Positions 54,801-64,000 of a stretch of 64,000 nt of DNA are shown one piece after another. Every line of letters begins with the position of its first letter. Position 1 is the stretch's first letter. Origin of the DNA: Coniochaeta sp. PMI_546 (taxonomy: Eukaryota; Ascomycota; Sordariomycetes; Coniochaetales; Coniochaetaceae). The position numbers and the translations under genes were made by a program. The notes beneath the pieces were generated by a model, which saw nothing but the letters and a program-made list of their open reading frames with translations, made no database searches and was not told where the DNA came from. The stretch lies in the NCBI GenBank assembly GCA_021432605.1, contig MU271147.1:310001-374000 (forward strand). The letters are read 5' to 3'.

Positions 54801-57536
54801 AGGAATGGGCATCTCGCCAGATTTCAGGGAAGCGTTTGGCGGTAAGGGGAACTCGGCAAGCTTGGCCATCATTTCGGGGTCATGTTGTGCGCTTGAGTCG
54901 CTATAGGAGATGGCTGACAGTGGCCTCGAGCGCACCTGGTCTGGCGACTCGTCTCCCAGCCACTGAGTGGACGCGTCCGATTTTCGTGGAGCAACGACAG
55001 ATTCCATGGATGTCGGTCTTTCGTGGAATACGACGCTGACTGGCGACAGAACAGGCAACTCCGGGTCGCTCGCTTCCTCGGTCATGATGCCGCTATCAAC
55101 CATTTGGATTCTCGGCACAGCCTTGGCTTCCGACTCCGACTCAACCGGGACAGGGCCGATGTTGACAGGATCTGTCATGGTGCCACTGTCCATGGTAACA
55201 TACTTCGGAACAGCGGGCACTTGAGGCGGCGGCGAAGCGGTCCAGCCACGTGCGCTACCAGGAGTCATTGATCTTGTGCTCCTCCGGCTAGGCGTGAGAC
55301 CTCCTTGGAAAGACTCGTCGTCGCTACCTTCCAAGTCACCGAGTTCGGCGAACAAACTTTGACCTGGTGCTTGCGGTGTGCCGGATGCGCTGTTAGTGGC
55401 AAAACTGGCAGGACTGCTGTGCAGGCCAGGCTCCTCGCTGCCCATCCGAGAGCGACGGTTAGCCAAGTTGAAGCCACCTCCTCGACTGACGCGAAGGCGG
55501 AGTTTCTGAGGCGGCAGAGCAGTTGGTGTCTTGAGTTCGGTAAACGTGTAATCGTCGTCATCGTCGTTCGACGTCGATGCGGTGCTCTCGAACGAGTAGC
55601 GACTGGTATGGCCGTAGGGAAGTACAGGAGGTCTCTTGATCTTGCTTGCTCCCTTGGACGGGCTTGCTTCTGTTTCCGTGGCCACATCGTCCTCGTCAGA
55701 AAATTCTTCAGCACCTGTATGGAAGTCTTCCGTTTCCGTGCCACCGTGGGCCGTCTCGAAAGCTGCATCTTCGGCGGCGGTTTCAAATGCTGCATCGCTG
55801 GCCTCAGCCGCTGTCTCAAACGCTGCATCGGTTGATTCTGCCGCGGTCATGAATTGATCTTCGCTGCCAGACTCGGCGATAGGAGGGATCGTAGCAATAG
55901 AGCTGCGAGACGCAAGCGACTTCCCTCCAGGTGTCCCAAACGCTGAGGATCGTGGGCTTCCGACGTCACCATGCTCTTCCCATTCGGGGTCGTCAGAGAA
56001 TGTTTCGGTTCTGCTGGACCGCAGAGAACCAAGTTGGCCAGGCTTGAGCGGCTTCTTGAACTCTCGGGAGTCTACCTTGCGGCTACTTCGCTTAGAGGCG
56101 TTAGGGTCACCTCTCACTCTCTCGAGCTCATCACGAGCGTCCTGAAGCATACGTCTGAGCTCGAGCTTTTCCGTCTTTTCGCGGTGCACGTTAGTTCGCA
56201 GGCTCTGGATGGTACGCTGAGCATGCTGTAGAGAGGACTTCAGCGTCTCCGACTCCAGCATTGGGTGGCGGGGGGTGCCTTTGACAGGTGAAGGGGGAGG
56301 CGAGTGCTCCGGGGTGTGTGCCTCACGGCCGTTCTCCAAGTCTTCGTCGCTCATACCGAGAGCTGCTTCCCGTTCGAGGGCACGTCCTCGTTGCAGGGAG
56401 AAAGCCTTGGCCAGCTCTTGGTTCTGACTCGTCAAGTCTTCGACCTTGCGTTGCAGCGCAGATCTCTCGCTCTCGGCCAGGATCTCCTTGCGTTTGGCCG
56501 TGCCAAGCTCGATGTCGTGCTGCTTGACTGCTGCCGTGTGCTTCTCGTCGAGCTTTGAGAAGTTCAGCTTAATCTCGTCAAGCTCTCGCTGCGTAGAGTT
56601 CTTCTCTGCCTGTAGGGCATTGAGAGTCTGTGTGAGCTTCTTCTCGCGGTCTGCGGCTTCCTTCTGAGCTGCAATGAGGTCGTGTATTTGCGTTTCCAGG
56701 TTCCAGTTCTCGTCCTTGTAGCGGTGCTCACTCTCGTCCAGGGTCTTCATACGCTGCTGGAAAGCTTCGAACTCTATCTCTAGACGCGAGTTATCGGCTT
56801 TGATATCCTTGAGCTCCTCTTCTCTTTCGGCAAGCAAAGCTTGCAGTTGGCGGACTTGCGAGATTAGCGAGGTACTTATTTCGGCCGCGAACTCAATATC
56901 GTGAATCCGATTGACCGGTTGGTTTCTCTGCTTTCGATTTGGGACACTGAGTTTTGTCGGGGAGCCCGAGCCTTGACTCTCGAACTTGGAGGGACTCACA
57001 GATCGCTGGAACAGGTGTCAGCCAATGCATCACGACGATATTGAAGCGGGTTCATTGGGAGCGTTTCTTACCCTTCCGCCTTTGCCTTGAGGTGCGAAAG
57101 GCGAGCCATTCGCTACTCCAGCTGGGTCTTCATTGCTCGGCACCCTCGACTTGGGAATGAAAGCTCTTGCACTCTCCCTCGCCACCTGGTTGTATTCGCT
57201 CTCCAGCTCCGCAAGTTTGCGGTTGAGCTCGGGTGTGAGCTCAGCCTCCTCGGCCCGCAGTTGTTCAACTTCCTTCAGCCGCTCTGTGATCTCCTTCTTC
57301 TGCTGGAGCAAGGTGGTGCCGAGCTTGCCAGCCTCCTCCATACGCTGCTGGGTATCGGCCAGATGTGCCTCGAGGGCTCGTTTAGCTTGTTCCGGCGAGG
57401 TCGCATGGCTGAGAGTGAAGGTATTGGGGTCGAATGCAGCGTATCGCAGTCGCGTAGGGCCCGTTGGCGGCGATGTAAATGGATCGTGGATAGGCGAGCC
57501 ATCCTTATCAGTGGCCATCACGCCTGCAGTGGCCAT
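51872..57536 (-). CDS. APSA: ApsA/Num1-type cortical nuclear-migration protein
   Basis: Cortical anchor that captures dynein and microtubules to position nuclei (ApsA of Aspergillus, Num1 of yeast). Exons 57536-57072, 57005-52079 and 52005-51872, about 1,841 residues; introns 66 and 73 nt, GT-AG. The last intron restores the C-terminus CCDGKHDVGHL; without it the frame ends in unrelated sequence. Layout: long N-terminal coiled coil (residues about 60-120 and 175-480), acidic DAAFETAAE repeats, a Pro-rich central region with four copies of a KALDTEP-type repeat (nt 54060-54320), and a PH domain at about 1540-1655. The PH domain starts EYLWKYTRKTGRG and includes the conserved HRRYFWLHPYNRTLYW, and is known to bind phosphoinositide and target the plasma membrane. 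A His/Lys-rich tail ends the protein. Confidence 0.96.
54060..54320. repeat. Coding repeats: four LDTEP units in APSA
   Basis: On the minus strand four units of roughly 22-26 residues end in LDTEP followed by (V/I)-x-P. They are diverged at the nucleotide level, so they are old. Confidence 0.8.
55755..55850. repeat. Coding repeats: DAAFETAAE in APSA
   Basis: Three to four tandem copies of an acidic 9-10 residue unit, encoded on the minus strand. Confidence 0.8.
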
Positions 57537-58693
57537 GGCGATGGTGACAGGCGCTTCAACAAATGAAAAGAGTTGGCCAAATTACAAGAAAAATACCAGC
57601 AATGCTAGAAGGTGTCGAAATTGGTTGAAGCTGGACAAAGATCGGAGGTTGAAGAAAGGACACGGTGCAGTTTCGATTCCTACACCGACAAAAGCAGTTC
57701 CGAGACTTTTTCACAAGGGATGACACCGAGCCGCGACAGGCCCTGCTGCCGTTGAAAAGAAGCAGAGGGAAAACCGACACAAAAGGAAGCAAACTCAAAG
57801 AAAGAACCAGAGCGAAGAGGTGCAGTCGATTGACAGGCAGGAGACACGCCGGGCAGGGAAAGCAAGACCCAGGCGTCTCGTGGTGGTTGCGTGGGAAGGT
57901 CTCACGAGGGGTTGACGCGCGAGGGAAAAAGTTGGTGTTGTTGACTTTGATGATGTTCCAGTGCGTCTCCCCCCTGGCCAGCTAGACGCGCTGTCGTTCG
58001 CCAGCCTTGGAGCAGAAGCAGGGATAGTCTTAGCGGCGGGTTTGCGTGCTAATTATGAATGATCCCCGCAGCCGGCCAGCCTATCAGATAAGCATGATGC
58101 TGGTAGCTGTAATTTGCGATTTAAAGCAACGCGAGCCTCATCAACAACAGAGTCAGGTTTCCATAGGAGTCAACAACTGTGGATAATTTGGAGATGGAAC
58201 CAGAGGTCCTTGGAATGTCTGGTCGGCACGGGCGAGGTGGCCACAGTCATGAGTTCAGGCATGAATATGAGAACCCGCTTTTGACCTGGTTTCGAAACGG
58301 CATCAACGGCGTGTTACACAGCATGTAGACACGCTTTAGTGTACATAGATGAAATTGCATTGGGGAAGCTTGATTTGAGGGCACTATTCAATTGTACGTG
58401 TATGCATTGTCACCACACAGAAGCCATGACGTAAAGCAGCTCAGGTAAAACTCGAGTCACGCAAAGACATTGAAATGTCCACAGCTAGCCAGCACCAGCG
58501 CGAAAGGTCTTTTGGGGCATTGTCCAAAGACTTCAACTGACAAATGGCACAAGGCCTGATATGGTACGTACTGGGTATCTTGATCAACAACTATCCGGAG
58601 TATGGAGAATAAACTACACGCGTACTGCGCTTCCCCAGCTTAACCTGGCCGCTTCTGTCGGAAGTGACACGTGATTCCATGTTCATCGCCGTT
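57537..58693. other. APSA promoter and CWC24 3' flank
   Basis: No gene seen. Purine-rich leader sequence precedes APSA on the minus strand. Confidence 0.45.
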
Positions 58694-59689
58694 CTATGCC
58701 TCATCCGCAACCTGTTCAGCGTCTTCCTTAACCTCCATGGTCCCTGGCTTGAAGCCGCTAGACTTCCATTTCGTTGAGACCCCCTTTTTCTTCTCCAATA
58801 TTTTCTGCAGTTTCTTGGCCGCATTGAACACGCCCTGTGTGCCACTACCGCAAGCTGCGCAGCTAGGATCCCGTCGGTACCGTTGCAATGCACAGGGCTC
58901 GCAGAAATAATGACCACATCTCGTCACAATTGGTGACTTGTACGGGCCGCCGCAGATGATGCAAGCAAACGGAATCTCCTCGGGTATGTCCTCGTCATCG
59001 TCGTCCTCATTCTTCTTGCTCCGGTCGGCGCTAGCAACAACGGTGCCGCCGAGGTTCTTCTTGCCCTTCGTGACCGTCTCCCATTCCTTGTCAAGTTGCC
59101 AGCCCTGCTTGTAGTCTTCTCTCGCATGGAGAAACTTGCATGCGTCTCCAAATCCACAGAATCCGGTATTTTTGTAATCTTTGCACACGTCAGGGGCGAA
59201 GTCTGTGACGGTGATCGTGCGTATGTTTGTTGGAGCCTTCACTGGTCCAACCGTCTTGGACTGTCTATCGGGGTTCTTCTCAATGTACGACGTTTGGTTC
59301 GCGAGGCCTTTGTAGGTTCCATCGGGGCCGACTCGGTCACCATCAGCAGGCTTTATTTTGATGGACTTCGACCCGCTCTCGTCTTTCTCGTACCAGTTGC
59401 TCTGCTTGGTAGCATCATTCGAGTCTGTTATTGGTATGCTCCGGTCAACCTCAGCTGGACCGACTCCCCAGTCGCTGCGCTTGGATGTGGTGTCTTTTGA
59501 GGATGCACCAACAACAGCTGTATTCCTTTTCCTCCGCTTCACTCGGTGGCCAGTCTCGTCCTCAGAGGAGGAAAAGTCGGAGCTGTCCGAGTCGTTCGCG
59601 GGCGGAGGCGTAGCTTCTCTCTTTCGAATGTTTGCTTTCGCCTTTGCGCCGCGCTTTTTGAAGGTTGCGACAGGTTCTGCGACTGTCAT
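58694..59689 (-). CDS. CWC24: Pre-mRNA splicing factor Cwc24 (RNF113-like)
   Basis: Spliceosomal protein that joins the activated (Bact) spliceosome. Intronless, 331 residues. The ATG at 59689 (MTVAEPVATFKKRG) is chosen because the 17 upstream in-frame codons begin with TTG. A basic and Ser/Asp-rich N-terminus is followed by the CCCH zinc finger CKDYKNTGFCGFGDACKFLH (about residues 175-195). The C3HC4 RING finger runs from CIICGGPYKSPIV through CGHYFCEPCA to DPSCAACG (about 247-285). This CCCH-plus-RING order is diagnostic of the Cwc24/RNF113 family. All zinc ligands are present. Confidence 0.96.
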   Translation of the reverse strand: MTVAEPVATFKKRGAKAKANIRKREATPPPANDSDSSDFSSSEDETGHRVKRRKRNTAVVGASSKDTTSKRSDWGVGPAEVDRSIPITDSNDATKQSNWYEKDESGSKSIKIKPADGDRVGPDGTYKGLANQTSYIEKNPDRQSKTVGPVKAPTNIRTITVTDFAPDVCKDYKNTGFCGFGDACKFLHAREDYKQGWQLDKEWETVTKGKKNLGGTVVASADRSKKNEDDDDEDIPEEIPFACIICGGPYKSPIVTRCGHYFCEPCALQRYRRDPSCAACGSGTQGVFNAAKKLQKILEKKKGVSTKWKSSGFKPGTMEVKEDAEQVADEA

Positions 59690-61427
59690 AATTGCGTTGC
59701 CTGTTGAGTTTGTGATGTGTGGTTCGGTTATGACGCTCAAGAGAGGACGAGGTCAAAATACCAAGAATGACGGAGCTGTTTCATTCCATGTCTTTGGTCA
59801 TCAATTCCACGACCATCGATTCCCGGTAGTGGCGAGGCTGACTAATGTGGACCAGATTGGCGCCACTAACGCACGGACCTCGGCAGATGCTCCCCGAGAC
59901 ATCTATCCAATCAGAGCACCTGTACACTAGTAAGTACGGCTTCAAACAGCTTCATTATCAGTCCTGCCATTACACGGCGTCGTCCCAGGGTTATGGCATC
60001 AACGATGCGGTTGTGACGCGTCTTTTCTCAACGTAACCCATCAAAAGAACCTGAGATACCCACGGCCGTGGACGACGCAGCTATTTGGTTACCAGGCGCT
60101 TGTTGCCAGCTCACTCGCACCACGAGTCAGGTGCAGGCGTTTAGAGAGCCACTGTTGAGCACGTTGCATCGGCAACAGAATGCTCTGAGTGACAAGAACG
60201 GAAGCATTGTTAGTCCTGTCAACAAGTACGATGAGGGCAATATTTCCTGGAGAGACTTTTGCTGATTTCCAGTGTCAGCCGCTCTCAGAGTCTTGTCGCG
60301 TTTTCTGTTCGATTTTGGCGTCAGTACTATTTGGTAACACATTTTCGCTCTTGCTGGACTTGCCCGGCCCTCATGCGCCTCTTCCAACACTCCTTAGCAG
60401 TAAATCATTTCAGACTTGACGGCTCCCGAGCACTTGTGTACCTTAGGCTTCGCAGCTTCCTTGTTCTATATTGTCATGGCCTTACTACAAGGCGTCAAGA
60501 GTACCTGGGCGAGCATGAGTGACGGCAATGGAGTCTCCCTGCATCATGGCTTGCACTGACCGGAGTGACCTTTACCGCCATTGGCAATGAGTCTAGGTAA
60601 CCACGGCTACCACTCATCCATCAATATTCGAGACGTACTGCATCAAAAGAAGACTCACAATAGATGTAAGGCCAACCACTTCTTCGAATTCGCACTCCCT
60701 CCTGTTTTTGTGTCTAGCACACACCTCTGCCACATCAAAATTTGCCCTGAGTTTCTCGAGATCATCTTGCTGCCCTGGCTGAGAGCTTCTGAAACTCACC
60801 TTATCCAACATGTGGGAGAAAACAAATTCGAGAACAATCGATGAGTGGCGACTGGGAGAATGCCGGTTCTACATTCACATCCTGCGATAGCCAGACCAAC
60901 AAGGCGAAGCCATACTGTCAAGGAAACTTCCCTGGGTTGAAGAGCTCGTGACTTGGCTCTGTAAGTTCAAGCTATCGTTCCATCCTCCGTCCAGGGGCAC
61001 ATTGCTCACATGGATTCAAATCGGAAGCCTAGCATGGCCCTATGGGTTTGCTCGCCCTGAGTCGTTGTCGAGGACAGGTACAGAACCTTGGAATCGAATC
61101 ATATGATGAATACCGGGAAGTAAAAATAGAGCGCGTCTCATTTCCGTATATGCATATTCAACACGCTTATGACCGTTAGACACCGAGTCGCATATGGAAT
61201 TATAGACCCCGAGTTGCGTCGGCACCATGTCATCAATTACTTATCAATGTGCATGATGCATTGGACGAGGACTTCAGATCGAGGTTGCGGCAGACGGAGG
61301 CTTCATCCCCATTNNNNNNNNNNCCCCCCTTTCCTTTTTTTCTCTCGAGAGAACGTCTCTGTGTTTCTCCCGCGGATCAGAGAGGGAACGCAGAGAATGC
61401 GGTAAGAATAACATCTTGCAGTTGTAA
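59690..61427. other. CWC24 upstream region and spacer with assembly gap
   Basis: No supported gene. Contains the 10-N gap and a pyrimidine-rich stretch immediately after it. Short frames on both strands show no domains. Confidence 0.45.
61314..61323. other. Assembly gap (10 N)
   Basis: Ten ambiguous bases, followed by a C6 run and a T-rich tract, a context that commonly breaks short-read assemblies. True gap size is unknown. Confidence 0.99.
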
Positions 61428-62261
61428 CTAGGCCAAGAGGATCGATTCCTTGTTGCTATCCGTTCCCACACCGTTTAAGTGCAATCCGTTCTGTGCTGCA
61501 ATCACCTTCAAGGCTTCCACCACCTCATCCGCACTGTCATACTTCTCATGCCAACACATTCGAACGATGTCGCCAGCTAGGATACTCTCTAGGGCGGGAA
61601 ACTCTTCCGCCGTATACTTTTGCTCAATCTCATCATTCGTCAGTCCTTGGTATGGCGAAGCCCAGGCCATTATCTCGTAGATAGCAGATCCCAGTGCAAA
61701 TAATTCCCTCTTTCGACCCGGTCGGCTCTCAAACTCTCTCCCCCGAAGTGGGAGTTCGTAGGCAGCTTCCTCGCAAATACCCGGCTTAAGCTCCTCATGC
61801 CCTTCGACTAAAGATCCCCCGAAGTCCCCGATTTTCAGGCGGTAGTTGTCGAAGAGAAAGAGATTGCGGCAAGTCATATCACAATGTTGTACCCCTTTAA
61901 CATGAACGTAGCTCAGGCCTAAAGCGGTATCGAGAGCCATTCGTAGTCGGATGTTCCTAGGAAGTGGTTCTTCTTTGTGCTTTTGGATGAACGTACGTAC
62001 ATCGCCGTAGGGCGCGTATTCCAGGCGAAGAGAATTGATGCCAGGATGCACCTCTTCAAGGCCGTAGCAATGTAGGATGTGAGGATGCTCGCCCAGGTGC
62101 TTGTATAAGAACGCCTCCCGAGCTAATTCTTTCTCGCTTTCGTGTTGGCACCAGGCGCGGCATTTGCCACCTTCCCACACCTGATAGCCTTTCAAGGCCG
62201 TTTTCTTGTCGGGAGAGGAGATGAAACAGCTACCGCCTAACCCGACGATCGACCACCACAT
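61428..62261 (-). CDS. Small fungal protein kinase with HCD catalytic loop
   Basis: From ATG 62261 (MWWSIVGLGGSC) the protein is 277 residues; the same frame extends to an ATG at 62567 (379 residues), but that stretch contains a TACCTTAGGTACC promoter-type motif and looks non-coding. Kinase features in order: glycine-loop-like GLGGSCFIS, Lys in TALKGYQVWEGG, Glu in REAFLYKHLGEHPHIL, hinge LRLEYAPYGDVRTF, catalytic loop GVQHCDMTCRNLFLF (HCD instead of HRD, but Asp and Asn kept) and DFGGSL. The catalytic Lys, Asp, Asn and DFG Asp are present, so activity is plausible. This type forms a large, poorly studied fungal expansion of single-domain kinases. Confidence 0.87.
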   Translation of the reverse strand: MWWSIVGLGGSCFISSPDKKTALKGYQVWEGGKCRAWCQHESEKELAREAFLYKHLGEHPHILHCYGLEEVHPGINSLRLEYAPYGDVRTFIQKHKEEPLPRNIRLRMALDTALGLSYVHVKGVQHCDMTCRNLFLFDNYRLKIGDFGGSLVEGHEELKPGICEEAAYELPLRGREFESRPGRKRELFALGSAIYEIMAWASPYQGLTNDEIEQKYTAEEFPALESILAGDIVRMCWHEKYDSADEVVEALKVIAAQNGLHLNGVGTDSNKESILLA

Positions 62262-63570
62262 TCTCAGAAGCTGGCAGTCGACTCTTGCCCTGTAACCGAG
62301 CGAGTTTGACTTTGTAACAATTATTGAGAAGACCAGTCTGATGACGATCGCGGTAGTAGCTGACTTTTGGCCTTGTGGACGCTCGTTTCGCGGCTGGCTG
62401 GCGTTGTGGTTTGGATAGCCGGACGGGTCGGTGAAGCGACTCGTATCTGTTTGTGGAATATGTGCTAGTGGCCTCAGGGTGGGGCAACAAATGCATTTCT
62501 TCCCCCGCTTGCTGTGCCTACTATGTACCTTAGGTACCTTATGTCTCTCGCCTTCAGCTGCCCTCATAACCTAAGGAACCCAAATGCCGCGCCATACTGA
62601 TTTTGACCAACTCGCCATTCCCCTCTAGGAACCAAAAGCAAGTAAGTCCTTATGGATACAGTTTCCTCTTATATACTAGTTTGAGGTCTCTGTATATTCA
62701 TGAGATCCCAATTATAACTTGGTGTTGAATGCAATGATATTGCATAGCAGGTCAACTTGCTACGAGCTAGGAATCGGCGAGGTGTTCTGTGACCAGCTTT
62801 CGCTGCCCTCCCAAGGCCTTCCGAGCGCCTTCGTGTTTAGTGACCATCACTCTGTCTCTCCTACGACGTCCCTACACTGGGCTGTGACAAAGGTCATGGA
62901 ATTGCCGGAAATACTTGAGATAGAGAGAAACTTATGCTCCCCCAATCAGGAAGCAATATACAATCGTTTTATTCTGGTCAATGAAGAGCAGGGCAGCTGA
63001 TCTACGGAGTACCACAGTTGTCGTGCGTGCGGTGAGATCTGCTTCAGACCCTCCAATAATCAAATGATTAGAGGAAGCCATGACTATCACTAATAGTAAT
63101 AGACACACACTTGTAGGCTGCTTTCAAGTTATGTTAGTACTCAAAGCGCGATATCATGGCCACTTACGAGGCCAACACGGCACCGAACTTTGCATCGGGA
63201 ACGGGAAGGACATGAATCCTCTCAGAGGAAAGCCATTCTACATCGTTCATTATCCTAGCCCAAATGTTATGAATCTTGCAACCTTCCAGCCTTGCTTGTA
63301 TAAGCCTATCACTTCTGCTGTTTGGCCAGCATATAAATATCTCTTTCCGCACTCCCCAAGAGACTACCTCACGACTATGAAGTGCATAGGCTGACCGCTT
63401 GAGGCAACTTCACCTTGGTACTCTTCCTCTTTTCTGCTTTGATTAAAAGGAACTATCACTTGTCCAGCTGTTCGAAAGAAGACACCCTAGCGATTCAGAC
63501 CGGCAGCCCCACGAGATTCAGGGAGCGCATCGACCGCTTCACTGTACGTCCGCGCCAGCCCAGTCGTGCC
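62262..63570. other. Divergent intergenic region
   Basis: Between the kinase (-) and the nucleotidyltransferase-like gene (+). It has GTACCTTAGGTACCTT at 62525-62540. On minus, 63352-63164 reads like a stray exon ending near a GTAAGT donor; see findings. Confidence 0.45.
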
Positions 63571-64000
63571 ATGGTCCCAGACAGCACGTCTGTAGAGATG
63601 TCTGCGAGCACCCAGCCCAACAATTCGAATCCTCCAGTCCTGGCTGAGATCTACGACACGAAACGGTTCGGCCAGCTGCTTCACGGATCCTTCGACCCAC
63701 CCATGCAAAATCTTGGCCTTGCAGCCCGATACATCGTTTCCCTTTTCCGACGGCACGGGATCCCTTTTGCCTTTCTGGGTGGTTGGGCAATCTATCTCCG
63801 AGGCGGACTGCGTACAAATCAAGATGTTGATGTAACTGTTGCCGGCAACATGGATGGCTTGAAGGCGATCATGTTACAGGAGCAGCGGTAAGCAGCCATG
63901 ACGGCCAAATGAGAATGCCCATGCTAATTAACGTCACAGCCTCTGCATCCCACAGACTCACGAGGATACCACGATTAAAGTCTTTGTCCATACCGGGGGG
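63571..64000 (+). CDS. Nucleotidyltransferase-fold protein, 5' part
   Basis: Partial gene cut by the window edge. Exon 1 63571-63887, intron 63888-63939 (GTAAGC, branch CTAATTAAC, acceptor CACAG, phase 2), exon 2 from 63940 onward. The segment IPFAFLGGWAIYLRGGLRTNQDVDVTV shows the GG...(R)-x-x-x-DvD pattern of the nucleotidyltransferase superfamily, with the metal-binding Asp pair. After the junction the sequence continues LCIPQTHEDTTIKVFVHTG, a beta-strand expected to carry the third acidic residue further on. Fungal relatives are mostly uncharacterised; transfer to a small molecule or RNA is possible, and no substrate can be named. Confidence 0.75.

Noticed and set aside
57664-57690. tRNA T-arm-like GTTTCGATTCC
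   Set aside because: No acceptor stem, D-arm or anticodon arm can be folded around it; lies in the APSA leader.
61440-61456. B-box-like GATCGATTCC
   Set aside because: Inside the 3' end of the kinase coding region and without an A box at the right distance.
62262-62567. N-terminal extension of the small kinase to the ATG at 62567
   Set aside because: Composition is non-family-like and the DNA contains a promoter-type GTACCTTAGGTACCTT motif; the kinase fold begins right after ATG 62261.
1-64000. Retroelement, DNA transposon or CRISPR array
   Set aside because: No reverse transcriptase, integrase or transposase motifs, no long terminal repeats and no regularly spaced repeats were seen on either strand.

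Overview
The window is nuclear DNA of a filamentous ascomycete (Pezizomycotina), most likely a Sordariomycete. Introns are short (50-75 nt, GTRNGT...YAG with CTAAC/CTGAC-like branch sites). The housekeeping genes are GC-rich. Several proteins belong to filamentous-fungal families: ApsA/Num1, Ssk1, a fungal delta-8 sphingolipid desaturase, and DUF6594 and DUF7924 proteins. A run of 10 Ns at 61314-61323 marks an assembly gap.

Layout. (1) 1-16 kb, plus strand: a very large disordered/coiled-coil protein of unknown function (about 1.7-9.26 kb), valyl-tRNA synthetase (10.36-13.84 kb, four exons) with a general-amino-acid-control type promoter, and an APH-fold kinase (15.06-15.94 kb). A small conserved fungal gene lies on minus (16.4-16.9 kb). 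(2) 17-20.9 kb: no convincing gene, several short tandem and inverted repeats. (3) 20.9-22.9 kb: cytochrome b5-fused delta-8 sphingolipid desaturase. (4) 23.4-29.6 kb, minus: an uncharacterised protein, a SAM-dependent methyltransferase and an APH-family gene whose single intron is best explained by a GC-AG splice pair. (5) 30.9-37.2 kb: a polytopic membrane protein (+) with one in-frame TAG, convergent with a full-length ABCC-type ABC transporter (-) carrying a one-base frame disruption in its first nucleotide-binding domain. (6) 38-45 kb: a kinase-like gene, a coiled-coil protein, a decayed DUF7924 copy, a DUF6594 membrane protein and an orphan gene. (7) 46-59.7 kb, minus: three conserved genes, SSK1 (HOG-pathway response regulator), APSA (cortical dynein/nuclear-migration anchor) and CWC24 (spliceosome). 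(8) 61.4-64 kb: a small fungal protein kinase and the 5' part of a nucleotidyltransferase-fold gene that runs off the right edge.

The overall picture is two conserved blocks (1-16 kb and 46-60 kb) flanking about 30 kb of accessory sequence. That middle part is rich in kinase-fold genes, disrupted or decayed genes and gene-poor spacers with recurrent AGGTACCT-type motifs. I found no retroelement, DNA transposon, CRISPR array or confident tRNA/rRNA gene. I did not find a clear new multi-gene system. The best leads are the in-frame TAG at 31479 (candidate for developmental A-to-I recoding, or simple decay), the GC-AG intron, the broken ABC transporter and the cross-pathway-control promoter of the valyl-tRNA synthetase gene.
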